A stretch of 64,000 bases of DNA from assembly GCA_003615045.1 (NCBI GenBank), contig ML014194.1:1-64000 (forward strand), written 5' to 3'. The stretch comes from Caulochytrium protostelioides. Lineage: Eukaryota > Chytridiomycota > Caulochytriomycetes > Caulochytriales > Caulochytriaceae. This document shows positions 23,225 to 34,654 of the stretch, piece after piece; within the stretch, counting starts at the first letter, position 1, and every line of letters begins with the position of its first letter. Position numbers and translations under genes: made by a program. The notes beneath the pieces were generated by a model. It was not told the DNA's origin. It saw nothing but the letters and a program-made list of their open reading frames with translations, and ran no database searches.

Positions 23225-26200
23225 ATGAGCGATATCGATAAGGTCCGCGCGCTGATCTTGAATACCGGCCGTCTGCTCCAGCAGAACGGCACCTACGAAG
23301 ATTCTCCCGGGACGCCCACCGGCACCTCGCCGCTCGCCGCCGCGCCGACCACGCCGTCCGCCGCGACCCCGACCGCGACCCCGCCACCGACCTCCGTCGT
23401 CCCGTCCGCGGCCGCGGCCGCCCCGCCCCCGGTCCCGCCGCTGCCGACGAACGGCATCCCCGCCTACCATGCTTCCAGCGGGGGCCACCCACCAAGCGCC
23501 GGCTACCCGACGGGGGCCTCCTCGCGCGCCGCGTCCACCGCCGCGGCGGCGGCCTCCACGGCGGCGGCGGCGGCCGTCGTCGCCGCCGCCGCCAACCCGC
23601 TGAACGATGCCGCGGCCGACATGATGTCTGCCGAGCGCTCCCAGCAGCTCGTGGATCGGTTCCTCTCGGCGAACGCCGCGATCGGCATGCCGAGCGTCTC
23701 GGTGGCGGCCGCCTCGCCGGCGGGCATCATGACGGCGTCGTCGCAGGCGGCGCCGCGGGTGCCGGTGTCGACGGGCGGGTACATGCCGGCGCCGCCGCGG
23801 CTGGTCTACCCGCATCGGCCCGCGCCGACCCAGCTGCCGCCCGCGACGCCCGGACCGCTCCCGCCGCTCCCGCAGCACCACTACGATCCGGCCGCGTGGG
23901 ACGTGTTCGCGGCCACGATGAAGAACACGCCCCTCGCGCACTACGATCAAGACCTCATCCGGTTCGTCTATCTGAAGTGGTTTCCCGTCAACGCCAAAGA
24001 CAACCGCATGCGGCTGTACAACATGCTCATGAAGCTGCAGGCCCCCGACAGTATGCTCTACTTCTCGTCCATCCTGTCCGAGCTGATGATGTGGTGCGAC
24101 AACACGCGCGCCTACGACCCCGGCGTGTGGCAGATGCTGCTGCCCCTGCTCGCGTGCCTGCTCGGCCTCTCGGTCTGCGAGGGCTACGACTTTGCGATGG
24201 TCGCCCGGCTGATGGTCATCGTGGCCCGCTATGCCCCCGTGATCCCCGCCAGGATCCATGATACCGTGGCCAAATGGATCCAGAGCTTCCACCGCGTCTC
24301 CGCGCTGCGTGCCCAAGCTTTCTCGGCGCTGCAGCCACAGGCCGCACACGCCGCATGGGCCGCGCTGGCCGAGGTCCAGCGGATGGCGCAGTTCCGCTCG
24401 CCCGGCTACCTCGCGCAGCTCCGCAAAGCCGTCGACGACGCCATCGTCGCCATCCTCCAGGAAGATGCCGACGACCTCCTCCGCCACCGGCAAGCCGCGG
24501 TCCGGCAGGCGCCGCCCGCCGCAAGCCCCGCGGCCACGGCGGCGTCCATGGCGAGCGCGCCAGCGACGCTGCAGAGGACGCTAGCCTTCACCCCGACGCC
24601 GACCACCTCGCGTCCGACGGCTTCGTCGATGGCCGCCACCCCGCGCGCGGTCTCCACGACGGCCGCGCCGTCCACGGCGGCGTCGGCATCACCCGCGCCG
24701 CCATCGACTCCCGCGCCGGCGCCGGCGCCGGCGTCAGCGACATCGACCGTGCCGTCCAGCGGCTCGACCACACCCGTCGCCTCAGACCTGCCGCCCGTGC
24801 CTGTCGCGACGGCGCGGCGCTTGCCCATTCCGGAGCCGTCGTCGCCGTGCTACCGCTCGCTGCCGACGACCGAGGTCTTTCCGCCGCCGCCGCCGTACCT
24901 GGACCCGAACCACCAGCGGTACCCGCGGTTCATTGACTACGTGTCGGGCCCCTTCGAGGTCGAGCGCAAAGCCACGAGCGTCCAGTTGGATTTCCATGTC
25001 TCAGCGGAGGCCATTAATTTCATCCGGCAGGCCGACGACAGCCAGCGCATGGTGGACGCGCAGCCGGCGAGCAGTCGCTTGAGCGCGGCGGAGCGCGAGC
25101 AGCGCACCCGCACCATCTTCCACGTGCGGCTGATCGCGTGGCGCAAATCCCAGCAGAAGGAGCGGCGGTGCTTCTGGTCCAGCGACGTCCGCGGCGTGTA
25201 CCTGAACGGCACCAAGCTCGGCATCTCGCGCAAGCGCGAGTATGCCCAGAACAACAGCATCACGTCCGAGGGCACGCACTACCCGCTGGTGCTCAACCGC
25301 GCGCTGTGCGCCAACGAGAACCGGCTCGTGCTGCCGTTCATCCTCGATCCGCGGTCCGAAGTCCCGCACATCCGCCCGGTCACGAAGGACCAGCTCGTGC
25401 TGGCCGTCGAGCTGATCGCGCTCGTGCCCACGCGCGACGTCCTGGACCTCATCGTGCCGAGCAACAAGCTCACGACCGCAAGCACCGAGCAGCTGCTGCG
25501 CATCGAGTTTGGCCAGGTCCGCCCGCCGCGCGCCGCGCCCTCCGTCCACGACCACGTCGCCTCGGCCCGCCACCCGGCGACCGCCAGCAAGCCGCCGTCT
25601 GCCGCGGGGGCGGCCACGCGGCAGGACGCTGCCGACGGCGACCACGACGCGCACGGCGCGGCGAAGGGGACCATGCCGCGGACAGGGGCGGGGGCGGCCG
25701 ACGACGACGAGATGCAGATCGTGGTCGAGTACGTCAAGATCCCGCTGCGGTGCCCCGTGACGATGCTGCGCATGAAGAAGCCGGTCCGCGGCAATCTGTG
25801 CAAGCACCTGGCGTGCTTCGACCTCGAGTCCTGGGTCACGATCCACAAGAACGCCGTCGACTTCCGGTGCATGCTGTGCCCGAACCGCCTCTTTGTTGAC
25901 CAGCTCGTTTGGGACCGCTACATCGAGCGGCTCTGCCAGACCGTCGCACCGGGCATCGACGAAGTCTATGTCATGCAGGACATGAGTGTCCGGACCCATC
26001 TGGAGACCTCCGGCGGCGCTGGCGGCCGGAGCTCGACGCCGTCCGCCGCCGCCACGGGCCACCCGCCCACCGCGGCCGCGGCCGCGGCCCCCGCCCACGA
26101 CGCCCCGAGCGCTGCAGGATCCGCCGCGGCGGCCATGCCGTCGTCGTCGCGCGACGTCGGGGCGCCCAGCAGCGGTGCCGATACGCCGATGGCTGACGGC

Positions 26201-26338
26201 ACGAGCCCGTCGCCGGGCGGCGCGATGCTCAAGCAAGCGACGACCGCCGACCTGGCCCACGGCCCTCGCGTCGACAGCGGCAGCGGCGCGCCGTCGGGGC
26301 CGCCCTCGCCGGAGTGCATCATTCTGGACGACGACTAG
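23225..26338 (+). CDS. ZMIZ/PIAS-type SUMO E3 ligase (SP-RING)
   Basis: Promotes SUMO transfer from Ubc9 to nuclear targets. Single exon, 1037 residues. After a Pro/Ala/Ser-rich start, residues about 225-365 form a helical block containing ILSELMMWCDNTRAYDPGVW and GYDFAMVARLMVIVARYAP, which resembles the N-terminal domain of animal ZMIZ1/2 more than Siz1. A second low-complexity linker follows. Residues about 565-735 are PINIT-like, with VYLNGTKLGISRKREY. The SP-RING (about 838-890) has LRCPVTMLRMKKPVRG, CKHLACFDLESW and FRCMLCPNR, giving the expected Cys/His set. The C-terminus ends ECIILDDD, a textbook SUMO-interacting motif. I see no SAP domain. ZMIZ-type rather than Siz-type is my inference from the N-terminal block and the CKHxxCFDLES string. 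Confidence 0.9.
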   Translation: MSDIDKVRALILNTGRLLQQNGTYEDSPGTPTGTSPLAAAPTTPSAATPTATPPPTSVVPSAAAAAPPPVPPLPTNGIPAYHASSGGHPPSAGYPTGASSRAASTAAAAASTAAAAAVVAAAANPLNDAAADMMSAERSQQLVDRFLSANAAIGMPSVSVAAASPAGIMTASSQAAPRVPVSTGGYMPAPPRLVYPHRPAPTQLPPATPGPLPPLPQHHYDPAAWDVFAATMKNTPLAHYDQDLIRFVYLKWFPVNAKDNRMRLYNMLMKLQAPDSMLYFSSILSELMMWCDNTRAYDPGVWQMLLPLLACLLGLSVCEGYDFAMVARLMVIVARYAPVIPARIHDTVAKWIQSFHRVSALRAQAFSALQPQAAHAAWAALAEVQRMAQFRSPGYLAQLRKAVDDAIVAILQEDADDLLRHRQAAVRQAPPAASPAATAASMASAPATLQRTLAFTPTPTTSRPTASSMAATPRAVSTTAAPSTAASASPAPPSTPAPAPAPASATSTVPSSGSTTPVASDLPPVPVATARRLPIPEPSSPCYRSLPTTEVFPPPPPYLDPNHQRYPRFIDYVSGPFEVERKATSVQLDFHVSAEAINFIRQADDSQRMVDAQPASSRLSAAEREQRTRTIFHVRLIAWRKSQQKERRCFWSSDVRGVYLNGTKLGISRKREYAQNNSITSEGTHYPLVLNRALCANENRLVLPFILDPRSEVPHIRPVTKDQLVLAVELIALVPTRDVLDLIVPSNKLTTASTEQLLRIEFGQVRPPRAAPSVHDHVASARHPATASKPPSAAGAATRQDAADGDHDAHGAAKGTMPRTGAGAADDDEMQIVVEYVKIPLRCPVTMLRMKKPVRGNLCKHLACFDLESWVTIHKNAVDFRCMLCPNRLFVDQLVWDRYIERLCQTVAPGIDEVYVMQDMSVRTHLETSGGAGGRSSTPSAAATGHPPTAAAAAAPAHDAPSAAGSAAAAMPSSSRDVGAPSSGADTPMADGTSPSPGGAMLKQATTADLAHGPRVDSGSGAPSGPPSPECIILDDD

Positions 26339-26391
26339 TCCCCGGCCGCCTCTTCTTGTATCTCTGTAGAAAACCGCATCCATGCGCCTGT

Positions 26392-26417
26392 GCTCGGCTC
26401 GGCTCGGCTCGGCTCGG
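26392..26417. repeat. GGCTC pentamer microsatellite
   Basis: Five tandem GGCTC units downstream of the SUMO-ligase stop. Confidence 0.85.
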
Positions 26418-26663
26418 TGTCGCCGTGGCGTCGGAGGCGGGTCGCTGGCTAAGCCACGCGCGTCCCGCTAGTGGCGGTGGCGGTGGCGACGCCACCGACG
26501 CGTGCGGGTCCCGTCTCGCTCGCGCCATAACGGGATCGGCCCTCGACGCCGGAACGCCGATCCGGTCTCGATCCGTCGTATCGTGGCCCTGCGACTTGAG
26601 GAGCGTTTCAGGCGGAGACAGAAGCGCGTCAGTGCCCGCGGCGCGTCGCTTCTCTCATCCACG

Positions 26664-26730
26664 CTGCTGCTGCTGCCGCTGCTGCTGCTGCTGCTGCTGC
26701 CGCGGTTGCTGCTGCCGCGGTTGCTGGTGC
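26664..26730. repeat. CTG-rich trinucleotide tract
   Basis: Interrupted CTG repeat with CCG and TTG variants, 50-110 bp upstream of the SIW14 ATG. Confidence 0.8.
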
Positions 26731-26775
26731 CGTCGTCGGCGCTGTCGTCCGCCCGTCGCCCGTGCCCTTCGCCCC

Positions 26776-27267
26776 ATGAGCCGATCTCCCCTCGACGCAG
26801 CGGCGCCCACCCCGCGCCGGTCGACCCTGGGCGCCGCGCCGTTCACGCCCGAGCTCGAGCGGCGCCGGCACGCGGAGTCCCGCCCGGCCGCCGCGGCGCC
26901 GGCGCCGACGCCGACCTTGACGCCGACGCCGGTGGCCGTGAGCGCCGCGGCCACCCCGCCGGCGCATGACGCGGGCCGACCGCCGCCCGGCGCCGCCGTC
27001 CGCGCCGCGAGCGTCGGCGTGAGCGCCGCGCGGGGTCCGGGCGGCGGGCCCGGCGGCGGCCGGCGGCAGCTCTCCTTCTCGGGCGCGAGCACCCACGTGA
27101 TGGCGTCGCCGCGGTCGTCGACGGGCGCTGGGCTGTCGCCGCTGACGCCGGCGGCGCCGCTTGGGACGCTGCCGTTCCTGACGGCGGTTTTGCCGGCGGG
27201 CGCCACGGCGGTGCCGTCGCCGTCTCAGCCGCCGCCGGCCAAGCCGTCGCCTTCCCAGCAGCCATAT

Positions 27268-27308
<41 letters not shown>

Positions 27309-28074
27309 GCAGCAGCAGCAACAGCAGCAACAGCAGCTGCAGCTGCATATGCCGGAAGATCCAGACGTACCGGAAGAATCGATCCCGTGCGAGAACTTCA
27401 GTATGGTCGCGCCCGGCGTTTATCGATCCGCGTTTCCCAAAAAGAAGAACTTTCCCTTCCTGCAGCGGCTCGGGCTGCGGTCAGTGCTGACGGTGATTCT
27501 CGAGGAATACCCCGAGCAGAACGCGCGCTTCCTGGCGGAGAACTCGCTGCGCTTCTTCCAGTTCGGCGTGCCGGGCAACAAGGAGCCCTTTGTCGATATC
27601 CCGGAGCCGACGATCGCCGCCGCGCTCACCGTGATCCTCGACCGGCGCAACCACCCGCTGCTCATCCACTGCAACAAGGGCAAGCACCGCACCGGCTGCC
27701 TCGTCGGCTGCCTCCGCAAGCTCCAACGTTGGAGCTTCACCGCCATCTTCGACGAGTATCGCCGCTTCTCGCGGCCCAAGTCGCGCATGATGGACCAGCA
27801 GTTCATCGAGCTCTTTGACGTCGCCCGCGTCCGATACGACCCCCTTTGGCTGCCGCACTGGCCCGAGCTTGCACAGCGTCTCGAGTTCGCGCCACGGCCA
27901 CGGCGACCCCTCGCCCTGCAGCGTCGGCCCGCGCCGCGGCAGGCGGCCGGCGAGGATCCTGCCGGCAACGGCGGCAGACTGACGGACTCGCCGCCCCCCG
28001 AGCTGGCGGTGGCGCCCTTGCGGCCGGCGACGGGGCCCTGGTCACCGCCGCCCGACGCGTCGGCCACGGCGTGA
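26776..28074 (+). CDS. SIW14: SIW14/OCA-type tyrosine phosphatase (inositol pyrophosphatase family)
   Basis: A dual-specificity-like phosphatase of the plant/fungal atypical family; yeast Siw14 removes the 5-beta-phosphate of inositol pyrophosphates. 432 residues from ATG 26776 (MSRSPLDAAAP). The first 190 residues are low complexity and include a 23-residue polyglutamine (27268-27336). The domain begins PCENFSMVAPGVYRSAFPKK, then NFPFLQRLGLRSVLTVI, GNKEPFVDIP, the P-loop HCNKGKHRTG (C-x5-R with Cys nucleophile and Arg), and the family's conserved FDEYRRFSRPKSRMMDQQFI. A Pro/Ala/Arg-rich tail of about 80 residues is extra compared with yeast. It converges on ELMO with 70 bp between stops. Confidence 0.93.
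27268..27336 (+). repeat. CAG/CAA repeat encoding Gln23
   Basis: Twenty-three consecutive glutamine codons, CAG with scattered CAA, inside SIW14 just before the catalytic domain. Confidence 0.95.
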
Positions 28075-28099
28075 TCGACCCGGCGGCAGGCATCGATCA

Positions 28100-28105
28100 A
28101 ATAAA
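28100..28105 (+). promoter_or_regulatory. Candidate poly(A) signal of SIW14
   Basis: AATAAA 26 nt past the SIW14 stop, in the 70-bp gap to the convergent ELMO gene. Confidence 0.5.
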
Positions 28106-28144
28106 ACAAAAACTGACACGACATGGATTAAGCGACACAACAGA

Positions 28145-31100
28145 CTAAAAGTAGGGCCGACCCGGCGCCGCGAGCGGCCAGGCGGCCTGGAAGAACCCGG
28201 TCATGCGCGCATGGCCGTTGAGACCGCTCTGGAAATCCAGGGGGTCGCTGGTTGCCGTGCCCCCGGCCGGGCTGGGCGATGCGGGGCCGCCGTCCTGGAC
28301 GGCGGCGGGGGAGGCGGCCGCCGCGGGGCCCTGCGACAGCGGCGGCAGCTGCCGCCCGTCGTCGCGCGCCATCGCCGCGGTCGCGGCGCCGCGGCGCCGC
28401 GCGGCCGGCGCAGGCGCGGCCGGGACGCGGTGGCGCAGCGCCGTTGAGGCGCCGTGGCGGACCCACGCGCCCGCCTCGTGGTCCGTCACTTGGCCGGCGT
28501 CCTCTTCCTCGGACGCCGAGTCGCGGCTGTCGTCGTCGCTCGCCTCGTCGTCGTTGGGTCGGGCGCGGCTGCGCGCGGCGGCCGCGGGCGTCGTGGCGGC
28601 GGCGCCATGCACGCCCATGGCGACGGCGCTCGCCAGCTGCTCGGCCGGCACGAGCGGTGGCGGTGGCGGTGGCGGCGGCGCCGGGCCGTAGCAGTACTGC
28701 GTTGATGCCGGCAGCGGCGGGATGACGAGGTCAGAGGTGAGCGCATTGAGCGGCGCGTTCGAGACGGGTTCGTCAAGCGGCGCCGCGGCCCGTCCGTCCT
28801 GCGGGCTGCGCCACGCATCGGCCTCGGCCATCAGGTCCAGCAGCGCGATCTTGACGCCGACTTCGGTGAGTTCTTGGACGCGCTGCGCCGTGAGCGCGCT
28901 GCCGGCGACGACCGAGTCGTCGATGAGGGCCGCGAGTCCATCCTGCCAAGCGGCGAGCGTGTCGGCGTCGCGCACCGTACACGCGAGCAGGGTGCCGGCG
29001 CTCGCGCCGTGCGACGATCCTGCACCGCCGCCGCTGCCGCCGCCGCCGCCAAAGGTCAAGCGGTTGCCACCACTCCCGGAGCCGCTGCCGGAACCGAAGC
29101 CAAGCGCGCTGACGCCCACCGAGCCGGCCGCCACGGCCGAGGACCGCGAGACGAGGGCGAACCCGAGCGGCGCCCGCTGCTGCGGCGTGCCGCTGGGCAG
29201 CAAGGCCACGCGCTCGGCATCCGCCAGGCTCACGCGGTGCGGCAGGTGCGACCAGGGCGGCGTGGCCGCCGCGAGGGCGGCGAGCGCCGTCTCGGTCAGA
29301 ATCGCCGGATGGCGGGTGATGACGTCGGCGGCCGCGGCAGCGCCGCCCGCACCGCCCGCGCCGGGGCCCGCGGCCTGCAGCACGATGGACTCGGCCTCGG
29401 CGGCCGTAAAGTCGCCCCAGCGCAGCGTCCGCGCGTTCGGCGTGAGCCGCACAAAGCGGTAGCACTTGGTCTGGCTCGATGGCGTGTGCGGCGTCGGCGC
29501 CGTGAGCAGCGACGGATGGATGGGCGCCGACCCGCCGATGCCGTGGAGGGTCCGCGCGTAGGGCGGTAGCTCGAGCTCGCGATGGACCATCCGCGTGGCC
29601 GCCAGCGGCTCGAAGCGGGTGGCGCCCGAACGCGGGTGCCGTCCGGCGCCGTGGGAGGGCGACTCGTAGACGTGGCCGCCGCTGTGGGTGCCGCCGCCGC
29701 CGCTGCCGCCGCCCGCGGACCCGTCGGCCGCGGGCGCGGCGGAGGTGCCGGGGACGCCGAACCAGGCGCCGACGAGCAAGCACGCGAGGCGCTGTCCGCG
29801 CATGAACGCAAAGCTCTCGCGGTAGAGGCGCGCACGGAGGCCCCGAACCGCGGGCTGCTTCAGCAGGGGGTCGGCGCTCGCGAGTGCGCGCATCTGCGCT
29901 TCGCGGATCTGCGGGTATGGCGCGGCCATGAGGGTCTCGAACGTCGTGTACCACGGCGTCGCGTTGACGGCAGCGGAGGCCGTGGCGACGGAAGTCACGC
30001 CCGGGACGCCCGTCGGCGCGGACGTGGCGGCGACCGAGGCGGCGTCGACGAGCGTCGCGGACGCGGCCTCGAGGGCGACGCGCAGCTGGAAGCGGACGAC
30101 GGCCATCACGCGCGCGACGTCGCTCGCGGGGGACGACGACGCGTGATGGCGCGCCGGATCCGCGGCCGACGGCGGCAGCATGCTGGCCGGCTGCAGCGCG
30201 CCCGTGGCGTCCCAGACGCGGGCAAACAGGGCCATGGCCGACGCGTAGATGCGGTCGCTCTCGAGAATCAGCGGCTGCAGCGTCTCACCGGCCGTGATCG
30301 TCGTCGCGCTCACGCCGGCGGCCGCGGCGGCCATCACGCGCGGCCCGCTCGCCATCGCCGCCGCGAGCGCGTCCAGCAAGGCCTCGGCGACGTACACGCA
30401 GCCCGGAATCAGCGGGAGCGCGCGGACCGACATGCCCGCGGGGCGCGCGGGCGGCGCGGTCGTGGGCAGCTGCGTGGCGGCGGCGGCCGCGGCGGCCGAG
30501 TGCGCCGTGGCGGTCGCTTGAGCCACCGCGCGCTGGTTCTGCGTGGACGAGGACACCGTGGCGTTCGCGGCCCAGTGCTGGACGGCCATCGATGCAAACC
30601 AGTTGAGGGCGCCCGGGTCATTGGCCGGCGCCGGCGAGCGCGCAAGCGTGTGCACGAGCTCCAAGCCATACAGGCCGACGCGGGCGAACACGCGCCGCGG
30701 GTGATCCGAATTGCATCCGAGCGCACGCCACGCTTTGGACGCGCCGTTCGGACGCAAGTACGGCGTGGACGGCGTCGACGTCGTTGCCGTGGCCGCGGCC
30801 GTCGCCGACGTGGGACTCCCGTCGGCCGGAGACGGCGGCGGCGCGATCGGCGCATGGGCAGCCTCGAGGATCTCGCGGAGCATGATGGCGTGCTGCGGAT
30901 GGGCCGCGCCATCGACGGGCCGCAGCCGTTTCGCATACAACGCCGTCACGACACGGCGCTGGAAGGTGGCGAGCTGCGTGCGCAGCGCCGGCGGCGGCTG
31001 GCCAGCCATCAGATGGGCGATGCGCGGCCCGACCTCCAGCCGCTTCAGCGTCTCGAGCAGCTCGAGCCCGAGCGCGGTATGGCTCGCGAGCAGCCGCTGC

Positions 31101-34100
31101 AGCAGCTCGAGCGAGAGAAGCTGCAGGATGGCGTCGGTGGCCGTGAGGCGCTGCACGAGCACCCGGAAGAAGGCCGGCCGCTCGTCGAGGTGGGGGCGCA
31201 GCCAGCGCAGCCCGCGGACCGCGTCGACCTGGAGCACGCCGACCAGCAGCGCCGTCGCGGGGCGGCAGATGTTGACGAGCGCTTGGTCGGCAACGATGCG
31301 CACCAGCGTGCCGAGGAACCGCGGGCCGAAGGTGATCGCGCTCGGCGACGGCGACGCCGCGGCCGTGGCCGACGCGTTCGCGGCGCCCGCCGTGGAATGC
31401 CCTGGCGCCTCGGACGCCGCCGCGGCGCTCGCTGTGTCGGCAGCGCCGCGGCGGCCCGGGAGCGGAGACAAGGCCGACGGCGATGCCGACGGCGCGCCAC
31501 CGACGACGACAGCGGCGGCGGCCGCGGCGGCGGCGGCGGCAGCGGCGGCGTTCGCTTCCGTCTGCTCGGACGCCGATTGTTGCGGAGCGTCCACCGCCCA
31601 GCGGGGCCGGCTCGGGCGGGGCGTGCGGTCCATGGCGAGCCGGATGCCCGTCTTTTCGGCCAGCCGGTGGAGGCTGGAGAGCGTATACGCCAGCAGGTTG
31701 CCCTCGCTCGTTTCGGCGAGCTTGAAGAGCTGTTTCACGCCGAGGCCGCGGGTGCCGCGGCAGAACGCTTTGGCGAAGCCGGGGATGCCGCCGCTGAAGA
31801 GGGCGGCGTGGTCGAGCGCGCCGAGGCGCGCGTCGGGCTCCGGCGGCACGCCGCCCGCCATCCGCGACGGCGTGACGTCGGCGATGGGGGCCGCCAGGTA
31901 GCGGCCCATGAGGAACAACGCGCGCTTCACCGCGATCGGGTCGCCCTCGTGTTGGCTGAGTTCGCGCACAATGGCGCGGGCCAGCGACGCGACCGACGGC
32001 AGCAGCATCCACGTCGATCCTGGCGGGATGGGGCTCCCGCCCTCCGCATCGCCGTGGCGGCCGCTCTCATCCGTCTCGCTCGGACCCGAGCCGTCGTGGC
32101 TGCTGTCGTCGTCGCCGCCCGGCGTGCCGGGCCGCGGCGAGGGCCGGGCGCCCGCTCGGGGCCGGCGACTCGACGGGGGCTGCCGCGTGTGCCACGAGGC
32201 CTGCCCGCGGCGCCGCTGGTGCGACGGCGTCATCACGTCCTGCAGGCTCTGCTGCTGCGCGTAGCGGCGCTGCTGCGCCATATGGTCCGGCTTGAGCATG
32301 CGGCCGGCTTCATCGGGGCGCAGCGGCGGCATGCCGGCGTTGCTGCCGTGAAAGAGCGCCGACGCGGCGTCCGACTCGTGCTGCGCGAGCGACGAGGGGG
32401 ATGAGGACGACAGCGACGGCGGCGGCATCGGCATCGGCGCCGCGGGCGGTGCCGCGACGCGGACTAAGCGCCACTCGGCGCCCCAGATGGCCACATGGGC
32501 GCCCGCATTGCGCGCCCGCACCGCCGCCATCTTGTGATTGGACCCGCGGCAGAGATCCGCGAGCTGGCAGCGCGACTCGGCGCCGCCGCCGGTGCCGCCG
32601 CCGCCGTCACTGCCGAGGTCGCTGTCGCCGTTGCGCCGCGGACCCATCAGCCGACCATTGCTCGTGTCGTCGTCGTCGTCTTCCGACTCCGAGTCGGAGT
32701 CGGTTTGCCCGGAACCGTTCTCGTCGTCGTCGTCGTCGTCCTCATCGTCGTCGTCCTCATCGTGAGAGTCGTGGGCGTCAGAGCCCGTCTGAGCTAAGCG
32801 GCTGTCGGGCCCGCGCTTGACAGAGGACGTCCGGGAGACCGACTTGGCCGTCGGCGCCGCCGCGGCGGCTTCGGGCGGGATGGGGAACGCGCCGTCCGCG
32901 GGCGCGCCGACGCGTTCGGCCGCTTCGGCGAGCATATCGACAAAGTCGCGCCGCGGGTCGATGTGGAACGCCGCCTCCCGCCACGACAGGCCGTCACGTA
33001 GCGAGACAGTCGTCTGGCAGCCCGGCAGTGGCGCCGCCGCGAGGGCCGCCCCCGCGCCGCTCGCGTCATCGTCGTCGGGCGCGGGACAGCGGCCTCGGCC
33101 GACGGCCTCGGGCTCGCCGGCGCCGCGGCGGCGTTCGTCTGGCGTGGTCGTCTGGCGCAGCGCGTGGCCGTCGAGGTCGCCGACGTAGCGGCCCCACGCC
33201 TCGGCGGCGCTGCGGGCGTTCGGGAACCGCGCCATGTCCCAGCCGGCGTCGGCGTCGCCGCCGCCTGCCGAGGCACCGGCGCCCGCCACCGTCACGGGCC
33301 CCGAGGCGGACCGCGACGGCGACAGCGGCGTCGGGGCCATGTCGCCGCTGCCGCCGAAACTGCGCTTTGCGGTGCCAAGGATGGTCGATGAGGCGGTGCG
33401 GCCGAGATGCGGCGAGCCGCCCTTGCGCGACAGCGACTCGCGGGCGGGCGACGGGGCGAGCGGGCCGCTTGGGTCCATCAGGCGGCGCAGGACGGCGGGC
33501 GCGTAGACGATCCGGATCGGGACGGTTGCGGCGGCCGTGGCGTTCGAGGAGGCGCCCGAGTAGCGCGACCACGTACTCTGCACGGAGCGGCTGTGCTGCC
33601 CGGCATGGTGGTGAGCATGATGGGCGTGGTGGTGATGGTGGTGGTGGTGAGCCCGGTGCGGCAGCGGGCCTGAGGACGGCGCATGCAGGTTGAGCGCCAT
33701 GCCCGATCCCGCACGCTCATGCATGGCGACCCCGCCACCGTTCGATGCGGCGGCGGCGGCGGCTGGCATGTTCGGCGATCCGTGGGCATGGAGCCGGGCG
33801 GCGCGGCTCTGCGCGGCGAGGAAGAGGGCGTTGCTGTTGCGCGGGTGGTTCGGCAGCGCCGTGTCGAAGAGGCCCTGCGGGAGGCTCCCGCGGCGGCGGC
33901 CGTGGGCGGCGCTGGCCGAGGACGGCAGCGCCGGCGCGGCCGGCGGCGGATGTGGCGTGGGCCCGGCCGAGGCGGCCGGCGGCGTGGCGGCCGGCGGCGT
34001 GGCGGCCTTCAGTGCCGGTGCCAGCGGCGGCGCGGCGACGGGCGCTGGCGCGGCGATCCGTGGGCCGCCGCTCGACGGGCGGGCGGCGCTGACGCCGGCC

Positions 34101-34315
34101 ACCGCCGGCGACGGAGTGGCCGCCGCCGGCGGATCGGCGGCGCTTGCCGCGGCGGCCGCGGAGGCGGCCGCGGAGGCGGAGGCGGCGCGGTGAGCCGTGG
34201 GCGGCCGCGCCGCGTAGCCGGACCCGTGGCTCGCGGGGGGCGCGGGGCCCATAGCGGCGAGGGCGACGGCCGTGCACGCGCCGTCGGGAGAAGCCCACCC
34301 CCCGAAGCGGTATGG

Positions 34316-34348
<33 letters not shown>

Positions 34349-34654
34349 TGGCTCGGAGAGCAGGGTTCCCGCAGCGGCGGGAAGAAGCAGCGTCGCGCGG
34401 CCGTCGAGGAGAAGGGGCGGCCGAACGGCGGCGTCGGCGTCGGCAGGACGGTGCGTGAGCGTGGAGGGAGCCCGGTCGTGGGATGGGGAAACCGGCGACG
34501 GCGACGGCGACGAATGACGCCGCGCGCCGGCCGCGTGCTCGGCCTCAGCGTGAAAGAGCCTTCCCATCGGAGGGGTTCCTTCTACCACGCGCAGCCGGCA
34601 TCGTCGTGACACCTCGTCCCATGTGGCGATGGCGCTGCGCTGATTCGTGGCCAT
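28145..34654 (-). CDS. Giant ELMO/CED-12 family protein
   Basis: ELMO proteins pair with DOCK-family exchange factors to activate Rac and remodel actin. This single 2169-residue frame is about three times the length of animal ELMO. The first 1100 residues are low complexity, with poly-His, a long Asp/Glu run, poly-Ala and Pro/Ser stretches. An armadillo-like block then has FGPRFLGTLVRIVADQALVN and LQLLSLELLQRLLASHTAL (about 1105-1265). The ELMO domain has ASKAWRALGCNSDHPRRVF and GLYGLELVHTLAR (about 1300-1560). An ELMO-type PH domain starts CYRFVRLTPNARTLRWGDF (about 1730-1930) and ends VGVKIALLDLMAEADAW, followed by VIPPLPASTQYCYGPAPPPP, the Pro tail that binds the DOCK SH3 domain in animals. 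The start could instead be ATG 30 codons in (34567). The acidic and poly-His regions are continuous in frame, so I see no frameshift. Confidence 0.87.

Larger units (their letters stand above)
26339..26775. other. Intergenic region with CTG-rich and GGCTC repeats
   Basis: About 440 bp between the SUMO ligase and SIW14, both on the plus strand. It holds a GGCTC pentamer repeat (26392-26417) and a CTG/CCG-rich stretch (26664-26730), probably in the SIW14 promoter or 5' UTR. The SIW14 frame stays open through it, so a longer N-terminus is formally possible. Confidence 0.6.

Noticed and set aside
29582-32404. 940-codon plus-strand frame opposite the ELMO gene
   Set aside because: Arg/Glu/Gly-rich antisense shadow caused by high third-position GC; the minus strand encodes conserved ARM, ELMO and PH blocks.
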